From assembly GCF_021023085.1 (NCBI RefSeq), contig NZ_PGCK01000012.1, positions 54,923 to 118,922 of the forward strand: a stretch of DNA of 64,000 nt. Reading direction: 5' to 3'. This document shows, one piece after another, positions 54,124-62,962 of this stretch. Numbering within the stretch: the first letter of the stretch is position 1; each line of letters begins with the position of its first letter. The stretch is from Methanooceanicella nereidis (GTDB lineage Archaea; Halobacteriota; Methanocellia; Methanocellales; Methanocellaceae). The notes under the pieces are model-generated. The model had not been told where the DNA came from. It made no database searches and was given only the letters and a program-made list of their open reading frames with translations. A program made the translations under genes and the position numbers.

Positions 54124-55291
54124 GTATGACGTAATAGTCATAGGCGCCGGCCCGGCAGGATCACAGGCTGCACGCGCAGCGGCATCCGAAGGACTGGACG
54201 TCCTTCTTATAGAAAAGAGGCAAGAGATAGGCGACCCGGTCAGGTGTGCAGAAGGCGTGGGCAAAGAGGGCATATCAAAATTCATAGAGCCGGACCAGAG
54301 ATGGATATGCGCCGAAGTGACCGGCTCCAGGATATACTCTCCGGACGGCACAATGGTTGAATTAGCCGAGAAACACTCCGGTAACGAAGTAGGCTATGTC
54401 CTCGAGAGAAAGATATTCGACCGCGAGATCGCAAAGCTCGCCGCAAAGGCAGGCGCAGAGGTTCAGGTCAAGACCCAGGCAAGAGGGCTCATCATCGAGA
54501 ACGGCTACGTCAAAGGCATAAAAGGGATGTACCGTGGCACAGAGTTCGAGGCCCGCGCTAAAGTCGTAGTTGGTGCAGACGGTGTCGAGTCAAGAGTCGG
54601 AAGATGGGCCGGTATAAACACCGCCCTGAAGCCGAAGGACATCGAGACCTGCGCACAGTTCCTTATCACTGACATCGACATAGACCCGACATACTGCGAA
54701 TTCTACATAGGCAGCAAGTATGCGCCGGGCGGATATGTATGGGTATTCCCGAAAGGCAAGAGGGAAGCGAATGTCGGAATGGGCATGCTCGGAAGCCACT
54801 TTAAGGGCAAGCACCCGATAGAGTATATCAGGGAGTTCGCAGAGTGGAAGTTCCCCGAAGGCAAGATCATCGAGACCGTCGTAGGTGCGGTTCCTGTAAG
54901 CGGAATGCTGCCGAAGCTCTCCGTTAATGGACTGGTGTTAGTGGGAGATGCAGGGCATGTATCTGACCCGATCACTGGCGGAGGTATCATAAACGCTTTA
55001 GAGAGCGGTGACATAGCCGGAAAGGTCATAGCGGAATGCATAAAGGCCGGGGACGTGTCTCAGGCTAAACTCTCGAAGTATGATCATGAGGCGAGGGAAA
55101 AGCTGGGCAAGATGCTTGACCGCAACTATAAGGTCAAGGAAGTCGTGACCGGCGTTAGCGACAATACCATGAACGCGGTGGCGCACTCGCTGCAGGGTGT
55201 AAGCTTTGATGATATTTCGATACCGAAGCTTTTGACTGAGGTAGTTAAGCGCAACCCGATGGTATTAAAAGAACTTGTAGGGCTCTTCTGA
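54113..55291 (+). CDS. Digeranylgeranylglycerophospholipid (geranylgeranyl) reductase
   Basis: This FAD enzyme saturates the geranylgeranyl chains of archaeal lipids. The N-terminal FAD motif is VIGAGPAGSQAARAAASEGL with IEKR, followed by GDPVRCAEGVG (family signature), VVGADGVESRVGRW and the late GDAGHVSDPITGGGI. Its length is 392 residues. The frame extends upstream into the ferredoxin gene, but MKSEYDVIVIGAGPAG from the ATG at 54113 is the natural start. It is last in regulator - ferredoxin - reductase. It lies just upstream of the left repeat array, whose first unit begins about 20 bases after the stop. Confidence 0.95.
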   Translation: MKSEYDVIVIGAGPAGSQAARAAASEGLDVLLIEKRQEIGDPVRCAEGVGKEGISKFIEPDQRWICAEVTGSRIYSPDGTMVELAEKHSGNEVGYVLERKIFDREIAKLAAKAGAEVQVKTQARGLIIENGYVKGIKGMYRGTEFEARAKVVVGADGVESRVGRWAGINTALKPKDIETCAQFLITDIDIDPTYCEFYIGSKYAPGGYVWVFPKGKREANVGMGMLGSHFKGKHPIEYIREFAEWKFPEGKIIETVVGAVPVSGMLPKLSVNGLVLVGDAGHVSDPITGGGIINALESGDIAGKVIAECIKAGDVSQAKLSKYDHEAREKLGKMLDRNYKVKEVVTGVSDNTMNAVAHSLQGVSFDDISIPKLLTEVVKRNPMVLKELVGLF

Positions 55292-55314
55292 GTTCCTACA
55301 ATACTACTATTTTT

Positions 55315-55634
55315 CACCACTAAGTACACGAGGGTTACTAAGGTACACTAGCTTAACCACTAAGTACACGAGGGTTACTAAGGTACACTAGCTTAACCAC
55401 TAAGTACACGAGGGTTACTAAGGTACACTAGCTTAACCACTAAGTACACGAGGGTTACTAAGGTACACTAGCTTAACCACTAAGTACACGAGGGTTACTA
55501 AGGTACACTAGCTTAACCACTAAGTACACGAGGGTTACTAAGGTACACTAGCTTAACCACTAAGTACACGAGGGTTACTAAGGTACACTAGCTTAACCAC
55601 TAAGTACACGAGGGCAACCAGGGTACACTATTTT
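55315..55634. repeat. Tandem array, eight 40-bp units (left of GxxExxY gene)
   Basis: Eight direct copies of a 40-bp unit starting CCACTAAGTACACGAGGG and ending TACACTAGCTT; six or seven are identical, and the last is degenerate (AGGGCAACCAGGGTACACTA). Starts of the TAAGTACACG block are at 55321, 55361, 55401, 55441, 55481, 55521, 55561 and 55601. The left edge is CTATTTTTCACCAC (55307-55320). The units run in the opposite sense to those of the right array at 56214. There are no variable spacers, so it is not a CRISPR. Confidence 0.95.
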
Positions 55635-55720
55635 TTTATTATTTTCGGTTTGGTCATTGTTAATGTTTAAGACTTTATCTCATAATTTTGCATATAATAA
55701 TGATTATTTGGTGATTGATC

Positions 55721-56179
55721 ATGGATTTCGATGAGAAACATTCCGGTAAAAGGCTTGTTGAAAATGTTCTTAGTGAGAGAAAAGCACGAGAGTATCGTCC
55801 TATCCCTGAGGGGACTGAAAGAATAGTGAAAGAAGTTATTGATGCTTGTTTTAGTGTACATTCTGAAACAGGGACGGGTTTGCTGGAAAGTGTTTATGAG
55901 GATTGTCTTTTTGAGGAGTTAAGGTTACGGGGGATATTTTCGGAATCTCAGGTCGATATTCCTTTAAACTATAAGGGTGTTAGGATAGGGTCCAGATTAA
56001 GGCTGGATTTACTGGTCGAGAATCAGATCATTGTTGAAATCAAGTCTATTGAGTCTATATTACCTGTCCATAAATCACAATTGATAACCTACCTGAAGTT
56101 ATCCGGTAACAGGATAGGGCTAATAGTGAATTTTAACACTCCACATCTCAGGGATGGCATTTCTCGGATAGTCTACTAA
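55721..56179 (+). CDS. GxxExxY protein (PD-(D/E)XK nuclease-like)
   Basis: A 152-residue protein with the family-defining GLLESVY at residues 53-59 and a PD-(D/E)XK-type nuclease core: Asp96 in RLDLLV and Glu106-x-Lys108 in VEIKSIES. Upstream is a helical N-terminal part (ERIVKEVIDACFSVHSETG). GxxExxY proteins are widespread and, as I recall, are often reported within CACGAAG-type repeat loci, but their function is not known. GGTGAT five bases before the ATG at 55721 sets the start. The base composition is noticeably more AT-rich than its neighbours, consistent with transfer. It sits exactly between two inverted arrays. Confidence 0.87.
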   Translation: MDFDEKHSGKRLVENVLSERKAREYRPIPEGTERIVKEVIDACFSVHSETGTGLLESVYEDCLFEELRLRGIFSESQVDIPLNYKGVRIGSRLRLDLLVENQIIVEIKSIESILPVHKSQLITYLKLSGNRIGLIVNFNTPHLRDGISRIVY

Positions 56180-56213
56180 CTTTAAAAATACTATCCTATC
56201 TTTTTTAAAAAAA

Positions 56214-56412
56214 TTTGTGTTCCTTTGTTGCCCTTGTGTACTTTGTGGTTAGGCTTGTGTTCCTTTGTTGCCCTTGTGTACTTTGTGGTTAGGCTTGTGT
56301 TCCTTTGTTGCCCTTGTGTACTTTGTGGTTAGGCTTGTGTTCCTTTGTTGCCCTTGTGTACTTTGTGGTTAGGCTTGTGTTCCTTTGTTGCCCTTGTGTA
56401 CTTTGTGGTGAA
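56214..56412. repeat. Tandem array, five 40-bp units, inverted relative to the left array
   Basis: Five copies of a 40-bp unit (TCCTTTGTTG starts at 56221, 56261, 56301, 56341, 56381). Read on the other strand a unit begins CCACAAAGTACACAAGGG, the same consensus as the left array with several fixed differences, so left and right arrays are inverted relatives that homogenised independently. The right edge GTGGTGAAATATAG (56405-56418) is the mirror of the left edge motif with one mismatch. A decayed sixth unit follows (56419-56442). Confidence 0.95.
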
Positions 56413-56615
56413 ATATAGTGTTTCTTAGTTGCCTTAGTGGTGAGATAAGGGGAATATCCTTTATCAATTAAATGTTTAACATGTCAAAAATAATCTCAAA
56501 GCGTTTATCTTAATGTGGATCAAATAATGTATGCTATTAACAATTAACGGAAGAATTTATTTTCATTGACGGTCATTACATTATCCGCATATAATTTACT
56601 AAAGAAGGATCCGAT

Positions 56616-57230
56616 ATGTCTAACGTAAAGAAATTATTCATTATACTGATAGCCTCGGCCCTCCTGCTTTCTGCATCGGTCTCGATGGCATCCGCCAGCA
56701 GTAATGCAGTCACTCATGAGCAGGAGCCGGACATCACAGTCATGATGGGCGCGACCGGCGGGAAGATCTCCGGCGCCAGCGTCTACATCGATGACGTGCT
56801 CGCAGGCAAGACCGACTCGAATGGTAACTTCACCTTTGAACAGGCACCGACGGCAGGAAACCATACTATAAAGATCGCAAAGAAAGGTATCGAGGATATT
56901 GTGGAGACAGTAGACTTCGCGCACAAGCCGGTCGTCCTTAAGGCAGTGCCTGATTACCCATGTAAGAACATCACCGTATCCGTCACTGACAAGAACACTA
57001 AGCACGGCGTCGAGGGCGTCTCGGTAATGTTCGGCGACTTTGTCGCGGGCCAGACTGACGCGAACGGCGAGCTTAAGCTGGACAACTTCCCGCCAGGACT
57101 GTATCTAATTAAGTTCAAGGCAGAAGGTTACAAAGACTCTACGGGCCTGCTGATAGTATACAAGGACATGACCTGGAAGTATGTGCTTACACCCGGCATG
57201 AGTGCGGCAGAACCCGCATCAGGGCATTAA
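56616..57230 (+). CDS. Secreted protein with two carboxypeptidase-regulatory-like domains
   Basis: A 204-residue exported protein: signal peptide MSNVKKLFIILIASALLLSA with cleavage near SMASA. Two similar beta-sandwich units follow, each of the CarboxypepD_reg/PEGA type: GASVYIDDVLAGKTDSNGNF with HTIKIAKKGIEDI (about 40-110), and GVSVMFGDFVAGQTDANGEL with YLIKFKAEGYKD (about 120-190). Such domains are structural parts of surface proteins. There is no membrane anchor at the C-terminus (GMSAAEPASGH). GAAGGATCCGAT precedes the ATG as a ribosome-binding site. It follows the repeat locus. Confidence 0.75.
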   Translation: MSNVKKLFIILIASALLLSASVSMASASSNAVTHEQEPDITVMMGATGGKISGASVYIDDVLAGKTDSNGNFTFEQAPTAGNHTIKIAKKGIEDIVETVDFAHKPVVLKAVPDYPCKNITVSVTDKNTKHGVEGVSVMFGDFVAGQTDANGELKLDNFPPGLYLIKFKAEGYKDSTGLLIVYKDMTWKYVLTPGMSAAEPASGH

Positions 57231-57428
57231 AAGGGTAAATAATCCTTTTTAATTTTTTGATTTTTCTCTAGGATAAAAAACTATGTTTTCACATTAGTAT
57301 CATGAATATTTTCAACATGGTGTCATGCAGAAGTTAAATACTACTTTATGAAATTAAGTTTATGGAGTGATAACATAGTATTTAAGGATAGACCCATTAA
57401 TAGCATTAATCAGGGAGAGTTTTCGTTA

Positions 57429-57638
57429 ATGGAAGTCAGGATCAGGGTATATCGTGGTGAAAAATATCTATGTGCAGAAGGTATGGATGCAGATATTTTT
57501 ACTCAGGGTAAAAATCTGGAAGAACTGATGCATAACATTATCGAAGCTATCGAATGCTATTATGATGTATCGATAAAAGATGTCACCATAATAACCGAAT
57601 ACAAGGCTGGTACTTTTGCCGAGACTGCCAGTTGTTAG
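57429..57638 (+). CDS. hicB: HicB-like antitoxin
   Basis: A 69-residue partner of the HicA-like gene that follows. MEVRIRVYRGEKYLCAEGMD and GKNLEELMHNIIEAIECYYDV match the HicB fold (a decayed RNase-H-like domain), where the antitoxin binds HicA; no separate DNA-binding domain is visible at its C-terminus. The frame is open further upstream from 57348, but a TATA-like TTAAATAC (about 57334) predicts transcription near 57364, and GGGAGAG lies before this ATG, so I start at 57429. It overlaps hicA by 23 bases. Confidence 0.72.
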   Translation: MEVRIRVYRGEKYLCAEGMDADIFTQGKNLEELMHNIIEAIECYYDVSIKDVTIITEYKAGTFAETASC

Positions 57639-57864
57639 CGGGTATGATGCTGTCAGGCTACTGGAAAAGATCGGGTATCAAAAAGTAAGGCAAAAGGGAA
57701 GTCATCTGACACTTAAGAAACTGACCGTGACAGGCGAACATTCGATACAGGTGCCCTTACACGATGAACTTGATAAAGGGACTTTAAACAGTATCCTGAC
57801 AAGAGTATCGGAGCGTAATATCGTTGAAAAAGAAAAACTGGTCGAATTATTGTCCGGCAATTGA
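57616..57864 (+). CDS. hicA: HicA-like mRNA interferase toxin
   Basis: An 82-residue HicA-like toxin, a ribosome-independent mRNase with a double-stranded RNA-binding-like fold. MPRLPVVSGYDAVRLLEKIG is the conserved start, and the catalytic His is in RQKGSHLTLKK. IQVPLHDELDKGTLNSIL follows the family. It uses a TTG start at 57616, within the end of hicB, giving translational coupling of antitoxin then toxin. The pair probably acts in growth arrest or phage defence, as known for hicBA. Confidence 0.8.
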   Translation: MPRLPVVSGYDAVRLLEKIGYQKVRQKGSHLTLKKLTVTGEHSIQVPLHDELDKGTLNSILTRVSERNIVEKEKLVELLSGN

Positions 57865-57921
57865 TTTTTCAACAAGATAAGAAAGGCTAAATATTTTTAG
57901 GATATTTTAATTCTCGCAAAG

Positions 57922-60735
57922 ATGGTCAATGTTTTTAATCTATTAGACGAACGGATACAGGAAGCTCTTTCTAAGCTCGGTATGACTACTCCGACGGACA
58001 CGCAGGAGAGGGCCATCCCTGTCATACTGAACAACAAGAACACTCTTGTCATAGCTCCCACGGGTACTGGCAAGACCGAGTCTGCCATGCTGCCCGTGAT
58101 GAACGATATTTTAAAAATGTCCGGCGATGACCGTGCCGGCATCAAGGCGATTTACATCACGCCTCTCAGGGCGCTCAACAGGGACATGCTGAAGAGGCTT
58201 AACTGGTGGTCGAAAGAGCTGGATATTTCAATAAGTGTGCGCCACGGCGATACGACACAGCATGAGCGCAGGAAGCAGGTGCTCAAGCCGCCCGAAGTAC
58301 TGATCACCACGCCCGAAACATTACAGGCCATGCTCGTCGGCCCGAGAATGAAGCACAACCTTCGCTCACTCGCATACGTCGTGGTCGACGAAGTCCACGA
58401 CCTGGCTTCTTCAAAGAGGGGTACGCAGCTTTCGATAGGGCTGGAGAGGCTGGCCAAATTCTCGAAGTTCAAGAGGATAGGGTTATCAGCTACAGTCGGC
58501 AGCCCGGAAGAAGTGGCGAAATTCCTCGCAGGGACTGAAAGGGACGTTAAGATAGTAGAGGTATCCATCGCTAAATCGCTCGATTTCCACGTCACACAGC
58601 CCGAAGTCAACCATAGCGACAAGCAAATGGCAAGAAAGCTGCTGACAGACCCGGATATCGCGGCGCAGATCCGGATAATGATAGATATCATAGATAAGAA
58701 CAAGTCCACGCTGATGTTCGTCAACACCAGGCAGTCGGCCGAGGCAATCAGCGCCCGGTTTAAGAAGCTGGAAGAGAATATCGCGGTGCATCACGGCTCT
58801 CTTTCAAAGGATGCCCGGATAGAGGCGGAGGACTCTTTCAAGGAAGGCCGTGTCAAAGCTCTTGTATGCACGTCCTCCATGGAATTAGGCATCGACATAG
58901 GCGACATCGACCATGTCATCCAGTACATGTCCCCTCGTGAGGTCTCAAGGCTTTTACAGCGTGTCGGAAGGGCAGGACACCGAATAGGCGAGACATCCAC
59001 AGGAACTATCATCACTATAAACGAAGACGACTCGGCGGAGGCATGGGCTATCGCTCGCCGCGCCCACGAAGGCGAGATCGAGCGGATGGACCTTCACACA
59101 AAATCCTACGACGCCCTTGCAAACCAGATATGCGCCATGGCGCTCGAATACGGCGACATCAGTTCCGAAGAAGTACTGAGCATCGTAAGAAAGGCGTATC
59201 CATACAGGGATCTATCCAGAAAGGAATTCGACGATGTCTGCAAACAGCTTATGGAAGAGCGGCTTATCTTCGTAAACCCCGAAAACGGCATGATAAACAA
59301 GAAAGGCAAGACCAGAGAGTACATCTTCGAAAACCTTTCCATGATACCCGACGAAAAGCGGTATGACGTATACGACGTCATCAGCGGACGCCAGATAGGG
59401 ACTCTTGACGAGGCATTCGTCATTAACTTTGCAGAATTAGGCTCGATATTCATCACTAAAGGCGAGATGTGGCGCATAGTGGAAGTCACCGAGGACCGTG
59501 TCAAGGTCGAGCCCATAGAGAACCCGCAGGGTGAAGTGCCGTCCTGGACGGGCGAAGAGATACCGGTGCCTTTCAACGTGGCAATGGAAGTCGGCGCTAT
59601 AAGAAGGATCGTCGAGGAGATGCCCGACGCCTCTGTGAAAGAGGCTGTGGATAAAATAATGTCGGCTTACCCGACCGATGAGTACACCGCCCGAAAATTC
59701 GTCGAATATGTCAGAAAGCAGATAGCTGATAATTTCCCTGTGCCTACTGACAAAAAGGTCGTCGTCGAGGATGAGGATAAGACCATAATGATCAACGCCT
59801 GTTTCGGGCATAAGGTCAACGAGACGCTGGGGAGGGTCATAACCGCATTGCTCGCGTCAAAGTTCGGCAGCGGCGTTGCGATGGAGATCGACCCATACAG
59901 GATAAAGCTTGAACTGCCGCGGCGCATACGAGCGACTGACATCGTCAAGATGATAAAGGACCTCGAACCCATATATGTAGAGCCTATCATTGAAAAGACA
60001 CTCAAGAACACGATACTTTTAAAATGGAAGATGGTGCACGTCGCCAGGAAGTTCGGCGCGTTATCCAAAGATGTGGACTACGAGCGCATTTCCATGGAAA
60101 AACTTCTGAAGGTCTTCGAAGGCACACCGATGTACGAGGAGGCTGTCCGCGAAATATTCCACGATAAGCTGGACATCGACATGACCAAGATGGTGCTCGA
60201 AAAGATCAGGAGAGAAGAGATCAAGCTTATACCGGGACGATTAAGCCCTATCGGTAATGCGGGCTTCACCGGTGGAAGAGAGCTGATGGCGCCAGAGACT
60301 GCAGACCGTTCCATTATAATGGCGCTAAAGGACCGGATAATGAACGACCACGTCCTACTGTTCTGTCTTACGTGCCAGAAATATTCCGCAAAGAAAAAGG
60401 TCATGAACGTCGACGAGTCTCCGGAGTGCCCGATCTGCGGCTCAAAGATGATCGCTGCGTTAAAGCCATGGGAAAAGGACGAGATGGAACTTGTGAAGAA
60501 AGCCGCGACTTTAAAATCAGAGGAAGACCGGACAAAAGTTAAAAGGGTATACCGGAACGCGAACCTTGTGCTGTCTCACGGTAAGACCGCTGTGATAGCG
60601 CTGGCTTCCCGGGGCATAGGGCCGGATACGGCATCCCGTGTCATTAGAAAGCTGCGGGATGACGAAGAAGACTTTTACAGGGATATTCTAAGGGCCGAAA
60701 GGGATTACGTAAGAACAAAACGCTTCTGGGTTTGA
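57922..60735 (+). CDS. Lhr-type DEAD/DEAH-box helicase
   Basis: A 937-residue superfamily 2 helicase. RecA-like domain 1 has the Q-motif TPTDTQERAIP, Walker A VIAPTGTGKTESAM, DEVH box VVVDEVHDL and motif III LSATVGS. Domain 2 has FVNTRQSAEAISARF, CTSSMELGIDIGDIDHV and QRVGRAGHRIGE. A winged-helix and long helical C-terminal part follow, with a zinc-binding segment CLTCQKYSAKKK...CPICGSK (about 815-850) at the end. This order resembles archaeal Lhr helicases, involved in DNA repair and recombination or in ribosome/RNA maturation. The ATG at 57922 has no Shine-Dalgarno and is likely leaderless. Confidence 0.9.
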   Translation: MVNVFNLLDERIQEALSKLGMTTPTDTQERAIPVILNNKNTLVIAPTGTGKTESAMLPVMNDILKMSGDDRAGIKAIYITPLRALNRDMLKRLNWWSKELDISISVRHGDTTQHERRKQVLKPPEVLITTPETLQAMLVGPRMKHNLRSLAYVVVDEVHDLASSKRGTQLSIGLERLAKFSKFKRIGLSATVGSPEEVAKFLAGTERDVKIVEVSIAKSLDFHVTQPEVNHSDKQMARKLLTDPDIAAQIRIMIDIIDKNKSTLMFVNTRQSAEAISARFKKLEENIAVHHGSLSKDARIEAEDSFKEGRVKALVCTSSMELGIDIGDIDHVIQYMSPREVSRLLQRVGRAGHRIGETSTGTIITINEDDSAEAWAIARRAHEGEIERMDLHTKSYDALANQICAMALEYGDISSEEVLSIVRKAYPYRDLSRKEFDDVCKQLMEERLIFVNPENGMINKKGKTREYIFENLSMIPDEKRYDVYDVISGRQIGTLDEAFVINFAELGSIFITKGEMWRIVEVTEDRVKVEPIENPQGEVPSWTGEEIPVPFNVAMEVGAIRRIVEEMPDASVKEAVDKIMSAYPTDEYTARKFVEYVRKQIADNFPVPTDKKVVVEDEDKTIMINACFGHKVNETLGRVITALLASKFGSGVAMEIDPYRIKLELPRRIRATDIVKMIKDLEPIYVEPIIEKTLKNTILLKWKMVHVARKFGALSKDVDYERISMEKLLKVFEGTPMYEEAVREIFHDKLDIDMTKMVLEKIRREEIKLIPGRLSPIGNAGFTGGRELMAPETADRSIIMALKDRIMNDHVLLFCLTCQKYSAKKKVMNVDESPECPICGSKMIAALKPWEKDEMELVKKAATLKSEEDRTKVKRVYRNANLVLSHGKTAVIALASRGIGPDTASRVIRKLRDDEEDFYRDILRAERDYVRTKRFWV

Positions 60736-60773
60736 AAAATATGGCTATTCTTTTTTGAGCTTTTTTAATTGTT

Positions 60774-61302
60774 CCTGTCGGATGGCAGGTAGGCACGTAA
60801 CCTCACAAAAACACAGAACCACTAAATTTTTTTATATGATTTTTTAAGGTCTCTAAATCACAAAAAATCACTCACTAAACCACTAAGGCTCTAGTATCAC
60901 CGTCAACGCTCTAACATCCCCAACGCCCGGCTCAACGCACTAACCTCTCTAAGTCACTAACGCTAAAACAAGACCCGAACATTCTCTAAAAACACTAAAA
61001 TTTAATATCCCGGTTTGAGTACCCCTGATCACATCAAGGATTATATCGATCGTGAAACGTCAACCGTGCAATTAAAATTTCGTGCCCTTGGAGAATGTTC
61101 GGGTCTTGTTTTAGCGTTAGTGGATTAGAGCACTTCGAGCATTAAGCCGTGCATTTGGGACTTTTGAGCGTTGACGGTGATACTAGAGCCTTAGTGGTTT
61201 AGTGAGTAAACCTTAGGGTTTTCGTGACCTTAAAAAATCATATAAAAAAATTTGTGTTTTCGTGTTTTTGTGAGGTTACGTGCCTACCTGCCATCCGACA
61301 GG
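60774..61302. repeat. 529-bp near-perfect palindrome, copy C
   Basis: The third copy, with the same ends and arm landmarks as A and B and core orientation as in A (CCCGGTTTGAGTACC). It starts 39 bases after the helicase stop, without the 0.3-kb outer repeats that flank A and B, which shows the palindrome is a unit of its own. Several arm positions differ from A and B in both arms together (for example CTCACTAAACC), suggesting compensating change or conversion between arms. It encodes no protein. The remainder of the gap (60736-60773, 61303-61352) holds nothing else. Confidence 0.88.
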
Positions 61303-61352
61303 AACAACGTAAGAACATCGATCTGAAAAAGCAAAAAAGTGATAAATACAAA

Positions 61353-61583
61353 CTATGACGTAGCATTAGTCACCGGCGGCACATTGCCGGATGATGCGTT
61401 ATCGACCGCCATATCGGTTTGATTCACGGATTCTTTCATCGTCGTGTTATCTCCGGTCAAAGATCCCGTGTCATTCGAAGGCGGTACAGTTTCATTGACG
61501 CCAGGGCTGCTCGTGCATCCGCTGAGGGATATTGCTAGTGATACGATCAAAAGAATGCTTACTGCCAATAATCTCTTGTTCAT
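61353..61583 (-). CDS. Small lipoprotein
   Basis: A 76-residue lipoprotein: MNKRLLAVSILLIVSLAISL and the lipobox LSGC, with Cys23 as probable lipid anchor, followed by a low-complexity region rich in Thr, Asn, Ser, Val and Pro (NETVPPSNDTGSLTGDNTT) with possible N-glycosylation sites (NDT, NTT, NQT, NAT). No domain is recognised. AGGAGGAGTTAA directly precedes the ATG, a strong Shine-Dalgarno sequence. It is a single gene near palindrome C. Confidence 0.75.
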   Translation of the reverse strand: MNKRLLAVSILLIVSLAISLSGCTSSPGVNETVPPSNDTGSLTGDNTTMKESVNQTDMAVDNASSGNVPPVTNATS

Positions 61584-61745
61584 TTAACTCCTCCTGATAA
61601 AGGCTTTCTCTACCATTCTATTTTTATTCAAATATTTATACAAAATCCAAAAAAAGAACAAGTAATGTGTAAGTAATCAAATAAAAAAACTGTTTTAAAA
61701 CATATGGTTAATTAATAAGTATAAACGCTTCTTACGCTCTTTGAA

Positions 61746-62096
61746 TCATACCAGCATGAACCTGAACCTGCCCAGTTTAGGCTGTTCAAAGACCTTATAT
61801 CTCTTTGTACAATCCTCGTTACATAGCTCAACAATGCGGTGATATCTCTCAGGCTTGACTACAGTGTAGCTTCCGTATTCGACCTCTTCGTACGAGTCCT
61901 CCGGCTGAAAAACTATGACGTCCAGATAATCTGACGTGTAATAATCCCCGCTGCCGACGATAAGGAAACCTATCCTTACGTGGGTACGGTCGTCCGGCAT
62001 AAAATAGTAAAATCTTTTCAGGCTGCCGTTGCCGTTCGGCAGGCTTCCGATCAGGTACTTACCTTTGCCTGCAGGGAGGTAAGTGTCTAGAGACAT
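61746..62096 (-). CDS. Hypothetical basic protein, unknown
   Basis: A 116-residue protein with no family I recognise: MSLDTYLPAGKGKYLIGSLP, VRIGFLIVGSGDYYTSDYLD, YHRIVELCNEDCTKRYKVFEQ. It appears mostly beta with many Tyr residues, soluble and cytoplasmic. The frame opens upstream at 62129, but that ATG lies at a TATA-like TTATAAAAATAA, so the downstream ATG at 62096 is more plausible, probably leaderless. It follows nadX on the same strand after 53 bases. Confidence 0.55.
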   Translation of the reverse strand: MSLDTYLPAGKGKYLIGSLPNGNGSLKRFYYFMPDDRTHVRIGFLIVGSGDYYTSDYLDVIVFQPEDSYEEVEYGSYTVVKPERYHRIVELCNEDCTKRYKVFEQPKLGRFRFMLV

Positions 62097-62149
62097 TACT
62101 ATATAATTATTTTTATAAATATATAACACTTACTTATAATAATATCTCT

Positions 62150-62962
62150 TTATGTGCCAATTTTTAGCGGCTCGCAGACCTGTTTTAATGTAGCGATAGC
62201 CGATAACGCGGCCAGATAGCTCGTTTTCGGGTTAAAGCCCGATGGGACGTTCTCTACATGTGTCTTGAGCTCCCCGAACTCTCCTTTGACCTCTATCTCG
62301 TGTATATTTCTTTTAATGGTCGGGTCTACCACGACGTTCACTATAGTCCTGTCAAAACCGATACCAACAAGGCTTAAAGATGCCGCGACATTGACGTTTG
62401 CCGGGAACTCTTTTATCGCCACTGACGCCGGGCCGGTATAGATGGTCGTCGGCTCGGTGATCTTATCGATGTCGATGTTATTCTTAACTATGAACGGCGC
62501 GCCCCTGAGGCCTTCTCTCGGCTTACGTGTTGTTATCGTCACGGTGTCGATCCTTGCAATTGAGGCGGATTTCACTCCGTCGAGCCCGCATACTGCGCCG
62601 GACGGCACGTATATGCTGCAGTGGCAGTTCTTCGCGAGCGACCTTAGCCTTTCCAAAAGCTCTTTATCGGCAAGCGCTCCTACGCTCATTATCATGACGC
62701 TTCTGCCTGCGCCAAGGGCAGCTATTCCTACTTCTTTTACCGCGGCCTGTGAAGCGGCCTCCACTACGAAGTTGGATTCCTCCACAAGCTCTTTTAGCGG
62801 CAGCACCTTGGGCTTAGACTTTAAGGTGGCGGCAAAGCTCTTTGCCTCCTCCTCGTCCCTGTCCCATATCGCTTCCAGCTTTGCAGGTACGATGCCCGAA
62901 TCAATTGCCCTGGCGATCTCCTTGCCTATGGCGCCTGTGCCGACTATACCGATCCTGAACAT
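62150..62962 (-). CDS. nadX: Aspartate dehydrogenase (NAD synthesis)
   Basis: NadX oxidises L-aspartate to iminoaspartate for NadA (quinolinate synthase), an alternative to L-aspartate oxidase used by many archaea. The Rossmann motif MFRIGIVGTGAIGKEIARAI lies at the N-terminus, and SVGALADKELLERLR, PSGAVCGLDGVK and FPANVNVAASLSL are typical. The start ATG is taken at 62962; an in-frame ATG at 62980 would add six residues. It is divergent from nadC with about 53 bases between the chosen starts, and both act in quinolinate metabolism. nadA is not in the window. Length is about 270 residues. Confidence 0.9.
   Translation of the reverse strand: MFRIGIVGTGAIGKEIARAIDSGIVPAKLEAIWDRDEEEAKSFAATLKSKPKVLPLKELVEESNFVVEAASQAAVKEVGIAALGAGRSVMIMSVGALADKELLERLRSLAKNCHCSIYVPSGAVCGLDGVKSASIARIDTVTITTRKPREGLRGAPFIVKNNIDIDKITEPTTIYTGPASVAIKEFPANVNVAASLSLVGIGFDRTIVNVVVDPTIKRNIHEIEVKGEFGELKTHVENVPSGFNPKTSYLAALSAIATLKQVCEPLKIGT

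Noticed and set aside
55315..56412. CRISPR array
   Set aside because: The 40-bp units repeat directly without spacers of unique sequence, and no cas gene is present.
57348..57428. Longer N-terminus for the HicB-like protein
   Set aside because: The additional 27 residues lie at or upstream of the predicted transcription start and do not match the family.
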